A DNA stretch of 64,000 nucleotides. It comes from Robertkochia marina. GTDB taxonomy: Bacteria; Bacteroidota; Bacteroidia; Flavobacteriales; Flavobacteriaceae. Positions 23,779-32,126 of this stretch are shown in pieces (position 1 is the stretch's first letter; every line of letters starts with the position of its first letter). The notes under the pieces were generated by a model that searched no databases, had not been told where the DNA came from, and saw only the letters and a list, made by a program, of their open reading frames with translations. The stretch is taken from the NCBI RefSeq assembly GCF_004799345.1, contig NZ_SSMC01000002.1, positions 124,001 to 188,000 on the forward strand. Direction: 5' to 3'. The translations under genes were made by a program, and so were the position numbers.

Positions 23779-24201
23779 TTATTTCAAGTTAATCTCAACT
23801 GTTCTATAAGCTATGTATGTCGCTTTTATTTTTTTTAATTCATCTTTAAAACGCTTTTCAAACTCTCCCTTATTATTAGATCGGGTTAGTATTGTATCAG
23901 ATTCAAATATTAATTGAATTTCAGCATTAATTAGGGGTTCTGTAGAATCAACATCACTGATTTTTCCACTAATGTAATTCTCGTTTATATTGTCTAAGTT
24001 TATCTTTATCTGATTTTCTACAATACAGCCATCTTCTCCAGTAAGCCCATAATCTGGAATCCTATTTACTATTAATTCATTATAGCTTTTTCCTTGAATT
24101 GAAAATTCTGGTAAAATTTTGGTATTACTTTCTTTTAAGACTTTACAAGAGAAAAGACCTAATGCCAATATTAAGTATGTGAATTTAATTTTAGGATTCA
24201 T
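23779..24201 (-). CDS. Lipoprotein with carboxypeptidase-regulatory-like domain, copy 2
   Basis: This is the gene of the cassette next to attI. Its product is identical to the one at 14497-14919 except for one Phe to Tyr change. The downstream attC of both copies is also nearly identical, so the entire cassette, not only the gene, was copied. Being first in the array, it is the best candidate for the most recent insertion. The frame stays open 20 codons upstream into attI, where it would start MGAYKPPG. This could be used if transcription comes from the recombinase promoter. Confidence 0.8.
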   Translation of the reverse strand: MNPKIKFTYLILALGLFSCKVLKESNTKILPEFSIQGKSYNELIVNRIPDYGLTGEDGCIVENQIKINLDNINENYISGKISDVDSTEPLINAEIQLIFESDTILTRSNNKGEFEKRFKDELKKIKATYIAYRTVEINLK

Positions 24202-24215
24202 TTTTTTAGCATTGA

Positions 24216-24276
24216 CCACAACTTGTTTATATAAAAATCCCGGTGGTTTATATGCACCCATTGTGAATGGATAAAC
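24216..24276 (-). other. Candidate attI site
   Basis: The last core box CCACAAC (24216-24222) is not followed by an attC arm but by unique sequence. It contains GTTTATAT twice (24225-24232 and 24246-24253), 21 bases or two helical turns apart, and an inverted ATAAAC at 24271-24276. This recalls the direct-repeat recombinase binding sites next to the core of attI sites. The 82 bases between the core box and the recombinase stop have no gene. Assignment is by position and pattern. Confidence 0.7.
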
Positions 24277-24305
24277 GTAGGGGAATTCTTTGTATCGAAT
24301 ATAAG

Positions 24306-25433
24306 CTATAGGTCCAGATCGTCAAAAGGATTTCTGATCTTTTGTAAACTGCTCGTGCTTACATGGGTGTAGATCATCGTGGTCTTGGGGTCACAATGGC
24401 CCAGTAACTCCTGTATGTACCTGATGTCTGTGCCGTTTTCCAGTAAATGCGTGGCATAACTGTGCCTTAAGGTGTGTAAGGTAACATGCTTGGTGATATT
24501 CGTGTGGGCCAATGCGCGAGATAATACCTGCCTGGCGCTCGATTGAGTGTAGGGGCCTCCATCCTGTCCTTCAAAAACATAGTCCTTCGGACGATAGGTT
24601 CTTAAATAGTCCCTTAGCTTCTCAAGGGTGCGGTCGCTTAGCGGAATAAAACGATCCTTGGCGCCCTTGGCATGCCTTACATGCATGAATTTTCGGGTCG
24701 TGTCCAGATCGGTTAATCGTAAATTTAAAGCCTCGCCTATGCGCAATCCGCAGGAATAGACCAGGCTCAATAAAAAACGGTGCTTCAGATTGCGTACTGC
24801 CGTGAGCAGATCGATCACCTCCTCCTTGGATAAAACCTCAGGAAGCTTTCGGGCTTTTCGCGGACGCTCCAAATGCATAATGTCTAACTCCTTGTTGTGA
24901 TATCGCATATAATACAATTTCAGGGCGCTGATAAGCTGATTCTGAAATACCCTGCTGTACCCATTGCCTAAGATGTATTCCTGATTAAAACGGTCAATAT
25001 CCCTTAGGTTGATCTCCGTTGGGATCTTTTCCCTGAAAAAATCAAAAAAAACATGCAGTAGCCCTATGTAGGTCTTGATCGTGTTCTTGCTGTACCGCAT
25101 CTGATGCATCCAATACATGAAATCTTCCATGTCCGTACGATGACTTTTGTCGTCGGTATGATCTTCTTCAGGATTTCGGGGAGGAGGGAGGTCAATCTTA
25201 TTGGTTTCCTTGAATTCTGAGTAATCCACATACCACCCTTCAGAAACCAGGTATTTAAATAGCCGATTCAGGTTCCCCTTGGTATACAACGCGAAATAAC
25301 AACCTGATTCCTTGTCCCAGGATAACGTATCAATTGAACTTAACACCAAGTCCAGGTCCGGATCCGTAGTCAGATCGATCCTGATGTATACACTGCTACC
25401 TGCTGCCCAACGCTTGAGTTTGATTATTTTCAT
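24306..25433 (-). CDS. Tyrosine recombinase, candidate integron integrase
   Basis: The 375-residue protein has the full catalytic set of tyrosine recombinases: Arg231 in CGLRIGEALNL, a beta-hairpin lysine (Lys256 or Lys259), His320 and Arg323 in HTLRHSYATHL, His346 in LLGHCD and Tyr355 in IYTHVS. A core-binding SAM-like domain covers about 100-190. The first 95 or so residues form an extra N-terminal domain. The insertion that marks IntI integrases (around ALPxALxxKYP) is absent: only about 60 residues separate the lysine from His320. The end KIRNPFDDL resembles the VRSPLD end of IntI. It is read towards the array, in the same direction as the cassettes. It is most likely the enzyme that moves them, but a XerC/D-like or unrelated role cannot be excluded. 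Confidence 0.9.
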   Translation of the reverse strand: MKIIKLKRWAAGSSVYIRIDLTTDPDLDLVLSSIDTLSWDKESGCYFALYTKGNLNRLFKYLVSEGWYVDYSEFKETNKIDLPPPRNPEEDHTDDKSHRTDMEDFMYWMHQMRYSKNTIKTYIGLLHVFFDFFREKIPTEINLRDIDRFNQEYILGNGYSRVFQNQLISALKLYYMRYHNKELDIMHLERPRKARKLPEVLSKEEVIDLLTAVRNLKHRFLLSLVYSCGLRIGEALNLRLTDLDTTRKFMHVRHAKGAKDRFIPLSDRTLEKLRDYLRTYRPKDYVFEGQDGGPYTQSSARQVLSRALAHTNITKHVTLHTLRHSYATHLLENGTDIRYIQELLGHCDPKTTMIYTHVSTSSLQKIRNPFDDLDL

Positions 25434-25524
25434 TGTAATGATATTACTCGTAAAAATAGAAAATAATCTACAAATATCAGAAGATCAGGAGGTTAATTGT
25501 TTTAATAAACGTGTTTTTATGGAG

Positions 25525-26163
25525 CTATGATTTTTTTTGTGCAGATCTCAGGAGGTTGGTAAGATTAGTTCTTGCCTGGGCTTCTCTTTCCTTATAGAAA
25601 CGATCCGTTTGATAAATTCGCCTGCGCCCGAGGAATTCCTTTAGAAAGAACATTCTCCCGGCCTTAAACAATGGAGAGGGTAGCTTTGAAAATTCCTTCC
25701 CGATCTGTTTGGTGTAAGCTTCGAACTTTACCGGTGTTTCTCCGATGATGGCCAGGTCGATATCTAAAAGGTACTGGGTGTCACTATCTTCAGCCCCTTT
25801 ATGAGATCTTGTGGCAAGGATTTGCTCACAGCACCTGTTGACCTTCTCTTTCGGCACCTGTAATGCTGTAAGACGCAGCCTGGCAAGCTCAGCACTTTTC
25901 TCCTCATTTTGAGTACTTCCCGGTTGATAAATAATATCGTGATAGAATATTGAAAACAGTAAGACGTTCGGGTCCTCAATGTGTTCCTGATGTTCTAAAG
26001 CCAGGGTGATCATGTACCCAATATGCTCGAGGTTATGATAATAGCGCCCTGATGCCATATAGCATTGCTCCAACTCTGACCAGAGGTTTTCGATAAGCTC
26101 CTTATCGTCAGAATATTTAGAAGTGAGTTGGTGCCAGATGTTTTTTAGTTCTGCAGCTTTCAT
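25525..26163 (-). CDS. HD superfamily phosphohydrolase
   Basis: The product is 212 residues and resembles the COG4339 group of predicted metal-dependent HD phosphohydrolases. Metal-binding motifs are YYHNLEHI, FYHDIIYQP (the HD pair) and LDIDLAIIG. The RSHKG segment and the conserved KEFLGRRRIYQTDRFY near the C-terminus fit the family. A substrate is not known. The ATG at 26163 is preferred; the frame is open 22 codons upstream. The next gene downstream is the recombinase, 91 bases away and on the same strand, so co-transcription is possible. Confidence 0.82.
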   Translation of the reverse strand: MKAAELKNIWHQLTSKYSDDKELIENLWSELEQCYMASGRYYHNLEHIGYMITLALEHQEHIEDPNVLLFSIFYHDIIYQPGSTQNEEKSAELARLRLTALQVPKEKVNRCCEQILATRSHKGAEDSDTQYLLDIDLAIIGETPVKFEAYTKQIGKEFSKLPSPLFKAGRMFFLKEFLGRRRIYQTDRFYKEREAQARTNLTNLLRSAQKKS

Positions 26164-26296
26164 TCTTATTTTACTGTGATTGAAATTACAGAATTTTAGG
26201 GATGTTGGCGTGTTTTCTATTATTTGCATTATAGTAGAATAGAGAGGTCTTTCACTGGCGGTCAGGATCTTCTTTTTTTTTGGATTATTTAATTTT

Positions 26297-26344
26297 ATTA
26301 GCCCATTAGCCCATTAGCCCATTAGCCCATTAGCCCATTAGCCC
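26297..26344. repeat. Tandem octamer repeat
   Basis: There are six perfect copies of ATTAGCCC. It is a simple repeat likely to vary in copy number by slippage, in the intergenic region downstream of fadE. Confidence 0.85.
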
Positions 26345-26372
26345 TTAACCCGTACCCTGTAACCCATCACAT

Positions 26373-26404
26373 CAAAAAAAGAAACCGCCCGGTTTCCCGG
26401 ACGG
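26373..26404 (-). terminator. Terminator of beta-oxidation operon
   Basis: The stem CCGTCCGG/CCGGGCGG with a GAAA loop is followed on the minus strand by TTTC and T7. It lies 53 bases after the fadE stop. Confidence 0.8.
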
Positions 26405-26456
26405 CTACTCAACAAACAACTAAATTCTAAAACCCTCTCAAGAGTAAGTAAGGGAA

Positions 26457-28259
26457 TTAAAAGCAATACTTATTTTCAGCCGTTACCTTCTCGGCAATGA
26501 TGTTTCTCAACTCGATGGCATTCGGCAGGTTGGTGTACTTGGTGAAACGCTTCAGTCCCATAAGCATCATACGCTGCTCGTCACCTTCGCTGATGGCGGC
26601 AATACCTTCCTTGGCACTGGTGTTGATCTTCTCAACAGCATTGTAGAGGTATAACTTAGCCATAGCGATCTGCTCTTTCTGGCTTTCTTCACCAAAACGC
26701 TTGGCGTTCTTCTCGGTTCTCAGAATTCCTGATTCTGCCATATAGATCTCTATCAGAATATCAGCTGCCGCAAGCAGCAATTGCTGGTGTTCTTCCAGTT
26801 GCGGACCGTACTTTTGTACCCCGGCTCCGGCAACCATCAGGAATACCTTTTTCAGCTTACCGATCATTTCTTTCTCTTCGGTGAACAGCTCAGAATAATC
26901 AGGTGTATCGAATGAAGGAATTCCCATCAGCTCATCTTTCACAGCCATCGCAGGACCTAAAAGGTCTACATGCCCTTTCATGGCCTTTTTGATCAGCATA
27001 CCCACAGAAAGCATTCTGTTGATCTCGTTGGTACCTTCATAAATTCTGGAGATACGCGCATCTCTCCAGGCCGATTCCATAGGAGTGTCAGCAGAGAATC
27101 CCATACCTCCGAAGATCTGAATACCTTCATCAGTAGTGTTCTGGCAATCTTCTGATACAGCAACCTTAAGAATAGAACACTCAATGGCGTATTCTTCAAC
27201 TCCCTTAAGCTCTGCCTCAGAATGCGATTTACCTTCTGCCTTTCTGGCCGCAATACGATCTTCGATATCCTTGGCAGCACGGTAGGCAGCACTTTCATCG
27301 ATATATGCGCTGGTAGCCATTTCAGCCAGCTTCAACTTGATAGCACCAAACTGGGCGATAGGCGTCTTGAACTGGATGCGCTCATTGGCATATTTTACAG
27401 CTTCTGTGATCACCCTTCGCTGAGCGTCAAGACAGGCAGCAGCCAGTTTGATACGGCCCACGTTCAGGGCGTTCATAGCGATCTTGAATCCATTACCTCT
27501 TTCAGATAGCATGTTCTCTACCGGCACCTTGGTCTCGTTAAAGAATACCTGGCGGGTAGAAGAGGAGTGGATACCCAGCTTTTTCTCTTCATCTCCAAGT
27601 GTGATTCCGTTTTCCGGATCATTCTCTACAATGAACCCGGTGATGTTCTTATCGTCTTCAATTCGAGCAAAAACAATAAATAGGTTGGCAAATCCCGCAT
27701 TCGAGATCCACATTTTTTGTCCGCTGATCAGGTAATGCTTTCCGTCTTCAGTTAAGACAGCCTTGGTTTTACCGCTGTTGGCATCAGAACCTGCTCCCGG
27801 CTCTGTAAGACAGTAAGCACCGAACCATTCTCCTGTAGCCAGCTTTGGTACGTATTTTTTCTTTTGCTCTTCACTTCCGTAAAGGGTAATAGGCATGGTT
27901 CCGATCCCGGTGTGGGCACCAAAAGCGGTCGCCAAACTTCCGGTAGCTCCGGAAATATAATCACATACCAGCATGGTGGTTACAAAGTCCATTCCCAGTC
28001 CGTCGTATTCTTCAGGTACGGCAATTCCAAGAAGTCCCAGCTCACCGGCCTTTCTCATGATCTCTTCGGTCAGGGCATAGTCTTTCTTTTCAAATTGCTC
28101 CTTGTGAGGCCATACCTCACGGTCAACAAATTCTCTTACCGACTCCAACATCATCTTCTGCTCTTCGGTAAAATCTTCCGGGGTGAAAACATCTTCAGCC
28201 CTGGTCTCCTTTACCAGAAACTGACCTCCCCGTGTTACATCTTTTTTTAACGTTTCCAT
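26457..28259 (-). CDS. fadE: Acyl-CoA dehydrogenase
   Basis: The 600-residue protein catalyses the first step of fatty acid beta-oxidation, FAD-dependent formation of trans-2-enoyl-CoA. The N-terminal and middle domains (LTEPGAGSDANS, KMWISNAGFANLF) and the C-terminal helical domain with the catalytic-base motif IYEGTNEINRM are clear. An extra helical C-terminal segment of about 150 residues makes it the long type, like mammalian VLCAD or B. subtilis FadE. The frame is open 55 codons further upstream, but that part is translated repeat; the METLKK start is chosen. It is the last gene of the fadN-fadA-fadE operon and is followed by a terminator. Confidence 0.93.
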   Translation of the reverse strand: METLKKDVTRGGQFLVKETRAEDVFTPEDFTEEQKMMLESVREFVDREVWPHKEQFEKKDYALTEEIMRKAGELGLLGIAVPEEYDGLGMDFVTTMLVCDYISGATGSLATAFGAHTGIGTMPITLYGSEEQKKKYVPKLATGEWFGAYCLTEPGAGSDANSGKTKAVLTEDGKHYLISGQKMWISNAGFANLFIVFARIEDDKNITGFIVENDPENGITLGDEEKKLGIHSSSTRQVFFNETKVPVENMLSERGNGFKIAMNALNVGRIKLAAACLDAQRRVITEAVKYANERIQFKTPIAQFGAIKLKLAEMATSAYIDESAAYRAAKDIEDRIAARKAEGKSHSEAELKGVEEYAIECSILKVAVSEDCQNTTDEGIQIFGGMGFSADTPMESAWRDARISRIYEGTNEINRMLSVGMLIKKAMKGHVDLLGPAMAVKDELMGIPSFDTPDYSELFTEEKEMIGKLKKVFLMVAGAGVQKYGPQLEEHQQLLLAAADILIEIYMAESGILRTEKNAKRFGEESQKEQIAMAKLYLYNAVEKINTSAKEGIAAISEGDEQRMMLMGLKRFTKYTNLPNAIELRNIIAEKVTAENKYCF

Positions 28260-28345
28260 ATCTCTATTTGTAATCTTTGGTTTTTTATTTCTTTCAGTAA
28301 GCAGTTTAAAGTTTGCAGTATACAGTTTGCAGACTCGTTCCTCAA

Positions 28346-28413
28346 ACCTGTCTGCCGACAGGCAGGCTCGTACCTCAAACTCGTAGCTCAAACCTGTCTG
28401 CCGACAGGCAGGC
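28346..28413. repeat. Paired palindromic repeats between fadE and fadA
   Basis: Two copies of CCTGTCTGCCGACAGGCAGG (28347-28366 and 28393-28412) are embedded in CTCGTACCTCAAAC-like repeats. They belong to the same palindrome family as seen in attC sites and other intergenic regions here. Confidence 0.8.
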
Positions 28414-28435
28414 TCGTACCTCAAACTGTCTCCTT

Positions 28436-29623
28436 TTAACTCAAAAACTCATACACCCCGGCAGCACCTTGTCCGGTTCCCACACACATGGTTACCATTC
28501 CGTATTTGCTGTCGCGACGTCTCATCTCGTCAAAGAGTTGTACAGAAAGCTTTGCTCCGGTACATCCCAGCGGGTGCCCTAATGCAATGGCTCCTCCGTT
28601 CACGTTCACGATATCAGGGTTTAATCCCAGTTCGCGGATAACCGCCAGCGATTGCGATGCAAAAGCCTCGTTCAGTTCAATAAGGTCAATCTGATCCTGC
28701 TTCATTCCGGCTTGCTGCAAAGCTTTCGGAATAGCTTTCACCGGACCGATACCCATGATTCTTGGTTCTACCCCAACAGCAGCATATGATACCAGGCGGG
28801 CAATAGGCTCCAGGTTCAGTTCTTTCACCATTTCCTCGCTCATTACCAGGGCAAACGCAGCTCCATCACTCATCTGAGAAGAGTTTCCGGCGGTAACACT
28901 ACCTCCCTGGGCAAAAACGGGTCTTAGACGTGCCAGTGCAGCCTGATTGGTGTCTGCACGCGGACCTTCATCCTGTTTTACGGTATAGTTTCGTGTTTCT
29001 TTTTTGTTGTTGTTCACAAAGGTTTCTTCGATACTAATCGGTACGATCTGGTCGTTGAATTTCCCTTCCTCCAAAGCCTTCAGGGCTTTCATGTGAGAAT
29101 TATAGGCAAATTCATCCTGGTCGTCACGAGATACCTTGTACTGGTTGGCAACGGCCTCTGCTGTGAGCCCCATGCCCCAGTAATAATCTTCGTTTCCTTC
29201 CTTGGCTACCTTGTAGTCAGGTACGGGTTTGTACCCTCCCATAGGAATATAGCTCATGCTTTCTGCACCTCCGGCAATGATACAATCGGCCATTCCCGAT
29301 TGGATCTTGGCAGTGGCCATGGCAATGGTTTCCAGTCCTGAAGCACAGTAACGGTTAACGGTTACTCCGGGAACCTCTTCGGTCTTTAATCCCATAAGGG
29401 AGATCAATCGTCCCATGTTAAGACCCTGCTCAGCCTCAGGCATGGCATTACCCACGATCACATCGTCTATGCGACTTTTATCAAATTCCGGCAGCTGTTG
29501 CATCATGTACTCGATGGTCTCTGCAGCCAGCTCGTCAGGTCTTTTAAATCTGAACAGTCCTCTGGGGGCTTTCCCTACCGCAGTACGGTAGGCTTTCACT
29601 ATATATGCAGTCTTGGTTTTCAT
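28436..29623 (-). CDS. fadA: Acetyl-CoA acyltransferase (3-ketoacyl-CoA thiolase)
   Basis: The 395-residue thiolase catalyses the last step of beta-oxidation. The active-site cysteine is Cys93 in [10 protein letters not shown]; the second and third motifs are [17 protein letters not shown] and [11 protein letters not shown]. The length is normal for the family. It lies between fadN (73 bases upstream, across a CTCTACT simple repeat) and fadE (176 bases downstream, across palindromic repeats), in one apparent operon. Confidence 0.95.
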   Translation of the reverse strand: MKTKTAYIVKAYRTAVGKAPRGLFRFKRPDELAAETIEYMMQQLPEFDKSRIDDVIVGNAMPEAEQGLNMGRLISLMGLKTEEVPGVTVNRYCASGLETIAMATAKIQSGMADCIIAGGAESMSYIPMGGYKPVPDYKVAKEGNEDYYWGMGLTAEAVANQYKVSRDDQDEFAYNSHMKALKALEEGKFNDQIVPISIEETFVNNNKKETRNYTVKQDEGPRADTNQAALARLRPVFAQGGSVTAGNSSQMSDGAAFALVMSEEMVKELNLEPIARLVSYAAVGVEPRIMGIGPVKAIPKALQQAGMKQDQIDLIELNEAFASQSLAVIRELGLNPDIVNVNGGAIALGHPLGCTGAKLSVQLFDEMRRRDSKYGMVTMCVGTGQGAAGVYEFLS

Positions 29624-29645
29624 TTTCTTTGATTTTGTTTTTAGT

Positions 29646-29688
29646 CGAGTCTACTCTCTACTCTCCACTCTCTACTCTCTACTCTCTA
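29646..29688. repeat. CTCTACT simple repeat
   Basis: About six imperfect copies of the heptamer TACTCTC/CACTCTC lie in the fadN-fadA intergenic region. The copy number may vary. Confidence 0.8.
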
Positions 29689-29696
29689 TTTGTTGA

Positions 29697-32102
29697 TTAG
29701 TTACGCAAAGGCTTACCAGTTTTCAACATATGCTGAATCCTTTCCAGGGTCTTACGCTCTGTACAAAGTGACAAGAACGCTTCTCTTTCGATATCCAACA
29801 GATATTGCTCGCTGACATAATTCGGTTCAGAAAGATCTCCACCGGCCATCACATAAGCCAGTTTATTGGCGATCTTCTTGTCGTGCTCCGAGATGTATTT
29901 TCCGGCTTCCATAGAGTCGGTTCCCACGAGGAACATTCCCAGGGCCTGCTTTCCGAGTACCTTAATATCTTTTCGCTGTGGCGGCTGTGTATACCCGGCT
30001 TCGGCCATGAGCAGTGCATGCTTCTTGGCTTCGGCTAGTTGACGGTCTTTATTGACTACCACCACATCTTTTCCTTGCTGTAATAATCCAAGATCAAAGG
30101 CTTCATACGCTGAGGTTGATACCTTGGCCATACCAATGGTCAGGAAGTATTCCTGCAGCACATTGAGCTCTACATCATTCTTTCTGAAGGTATCGGCTGC
30201 TCTTAGGGTCATTTCCTTAGAACCACCTCCTCCGGGAATCACTCCAACACCGAATTCCACCAGTCCCATATAGGTTTCTGCTGCGGCAACCACCTTGTCG
30301 GCATGCAGAGAAAGCTCGCAACCACCACCCAGCGTCATCCCATGAGGTGCAGAGATGGTCGGGATAGAAGAGTAGCGCATGCGCATCATGGTGTCCTGGA
30401 ACATTTTGATAGCCATGTTCAGCTCATCGTATTCCTGTTCTACTGCCATCATAAAGATCATCCCGATATTGGCCCCTACAGAGAAGTTGGGTCCCTGGTT
30501 CCCGACAATAAGTCCCTGGAAATCCTTTTCAGCCAGGTCGATCCCTTTGTTGATACCGGCAAGAACGTCACCACCAATGGTGTTCATCTTACTGCGGAAC
30601 TCCACATTAAGAATACCATCACCAAGATCTTCGATCACTACGCCGCTGTTCTTAAAGACTTCCTTAGATTTTCTGATGTTATCCAGAATAATAAAGGCAT
30701 CCTGTCCGGGCTTCTTGATATGTTTCTTTTGAGGAATATCGTAGTAATAGGTAGCTCCGTCTTTCACGCTGTAGAAAGAAGTGATACCCGCACCGAGCAT
30801 TTCTGTAACCCAGGCTGCAGGCTCGTGCCCTTCGGCCTTCATGATCTCTACGGCTTTTTCAGCACCAATAGCATCCCAGATCTCGAACGGTCCGTTCTCC
30901 CAGCCAAATCCGGCTTTCATGGCATCATCTATACGATACAGCTCATCTGAGATCTCAGGGATCCTGTTTTGTACATAGGCAAAAAGCGCTGCAAAATTCT
31001 TACGGTAGAATTCTCCGGCCTTGTCTTTACCACCAACCAGTACCGGAAATCTGTCGATCACATTGTCGATGGTTTTGGTAAGCTCCAGGGTAGCGAAGTT
31101 GGCTCTTTTCTTGGAGCGGTATTCCATGGTGTCCAGGTCAAGAGAAAGGATCTCGCTGTTCCCGTCATCACCTTTTACTTTTTTATAGAATCCTTGCCCG
31201 GTCTTGCTTCCCAACCATTTGTTCTCCATCATGGTGTTGATGAAATCAGGAAGTTTAAAAAGCTCATGGGCCTCATCTTCCGGACAATTCTCGTAGATAC
31301 CGTTGGCCACATGCACCAGGGTGTCAAGCCCAACAACATCAACCGTACGGAAGGTAGCCGACTTAGGACGACCGATCACCGGACCGGTTAATTTATCTAC
31401 TTCTTCAACTGTAAGTCCCAGGTCTTTTACCTGGTGAAACAGGCTTTGAATCCCGAAGATCCCGATCCTGTTCCCGATAAATGCCGGGGTGTCTTTGGCC
31501 ATTACGGAGGTCTTTCCAAGGAATTTGTCTCCGTACTCCATAAGGAAATCGGTTACCTCCTGCTTGCAATCCGGTCCGGGCACCACCTCGAATAATTTGA
31601 GGTAACGCGGCGGATTAAAGAAGTGCGTTATGGCAAAATGCTGACGGAAATCCTCGCTTCGGCCTTCATTCATAAAGGCGATCGGAATTCCGGAAGTATT
31701 TGAGGTGATCAGTGTTCCCGGTTTACGGTACTTTTCTATTTGTTCGAAAACCTGTTTTTTGATGTCCAGGCGTTCAACAACAACCTCAATGATCCAATCT
31801 ACTTCAGCAACCTTTGAAAGATCGTCGGTAAGATTACCGGTGCTGATGCGATTGGCGAATTTTTGATTGTATATAGGTGAAGGTTTCGATTTTAAGGCCG
31901 CTTTCAGATTGTCGTTAACGATCCTGTTTCTTACAGCCTTGCTTTCAAGAGTTAATCCTTTAGCCTTCTCAGCATCGGTCAGGTCTTTTGGTGCGATATC
32001 CAGTAATAGTACCTCGGCACCAATATTGGCAAAATGACAAGCAATTCCACTTCCCATGATCCCCGATCCGATAACTGCTACTTTTCTAATGCGTCGTTTC
32101 AT
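29697..32102 (-). CDS. fadN: 3-hydroxyacyl-CoA dehydrogenase / enoyl-CoA hydratase fusion
   Basis: The 801-residue bifunctional enzyme carries the middle two steps of beta-oxidation. The NAD-binding motif VAVIGSGIMGSGIACHFAN is at the very N-terminus, the dehydrogenase C-terminal domains follow to about 420, and the hydratase/isomerase domain lies near 500-690, with MTLGGGCELSLHAD and VEFGVGVIPGGGGSKEM. This order is reversed relative to proteobacterial FadB and matches B. subtilis FadN. It starts 24 bases after the MarR-type gene, so the two are co-transcribed. Confidence 0.93.
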   Translation of the reverse strand: MKRRIRKVAVIGSGIMGSGIACHFANIGAEVLLLDIAPKDLTDAEKAKGLTLESKAVRNRIVNDNLKAALKSKPSPIYNQKFANRISTGNLTDDLSKVAEVDWIIEVVVERLDIKKQVFEQIEKYRKPGTLITSNTSGIPIAFMNEGRSEDFRQHFAITHFFNPPRYLKLFEVVPGPDCKQEVTDFLMEYGDKFLGKTSVMAKDTPAFIGNRIGIFGIQSLFHQVKDLGLTVEEVDKLTGPVIGRPKSATFRTVDVVGLDTLVHVANGIYENCPEDEAHELFKLPDFINTMMENKWLGSKTGQGFYKKVKGDDGNSEILSLDLDTMEYRSKKRANFATLELTKTIDNVIDRFPVLVGGKDKAGEFYRKNFAALFAYVQNRIPEISDELYRIDDAMKAGFGWENGPFEIWDAIGAEKAVEIMKAEGHEPAAWVTEMLGAGITSFYSVKDGATYYYDIPQKKHIKKPGQDAFIILDNIRKSKEVFKNSGVVIEDLGDGILNVEFRSKMNTIGGDVLAGINKGIDLAEKDFQGLIVGNQGPNFSVGANIGMIFMMAVEQEYDELNMAIKMFQDTMMRMRYSSIPTISAPHGMTLGGGCELSLHADKVVAAAETYMGLVEFGVGVIPGGGGSKEMTLRAADTFRKNDVELNVLQEYFLTIGMAKVSTSAYEAFDLGLLQQGKDVVVVNKDRQLAEAKKHALLMAEAGYTQPPQRKDIKVLGKQALGMFLVGTDSMEAGKYISEHDKKIANKLAYVMAGGDLSEPNYVSEQYLLDIEREAFLSLCTERKTLERIQHMLKTGKPLRN

Positions 32103-32126
32103 GTGGTTGTTAATGTGATTTTATTT

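Larger units (their letters stand above)
1..25433 (-). mobile_element. Integron-like cassette array with recombinase
   Basis: The region holds 35 attC-like sites, 35 complete cassettes and one partial one, an attI-like site and a tyrosine recombinase gene. Read on the minus strand, each cassette starts with TTRRRY, carries a gene, and ends with RYYYAAC and its own attC. I sort the sites into four classes by their inner sequence: class 1 (CACCGGTGCGGTATGGGGC or GGCGCGGTTGGG, 16 sites), class 2 (GGCGTGGTTGGCTGGCCTGG, 10 sites), class 3 (GGCTAGTGTATGAACCG, 6 sites, always with the gene-less cassette), class 4 (GGTGTGGCTATGGCTCGTGG, 2 sites), and one odd site. All but one gene cassette are read away from the recombinase. 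Genes are AT-rich while the sites are GC-rich. The left end lies outside the window. That it still works is inference. Confidence 0.92.

Noticed and set aside
24306-25433. Recombinase as a plain XerC/XerD or phage integrase
   Set aside because: There are no phage genes, no dif-like site and no tRNA target nearby, while an array abuts it. The possibility is kept as an alternative but is not preferred.
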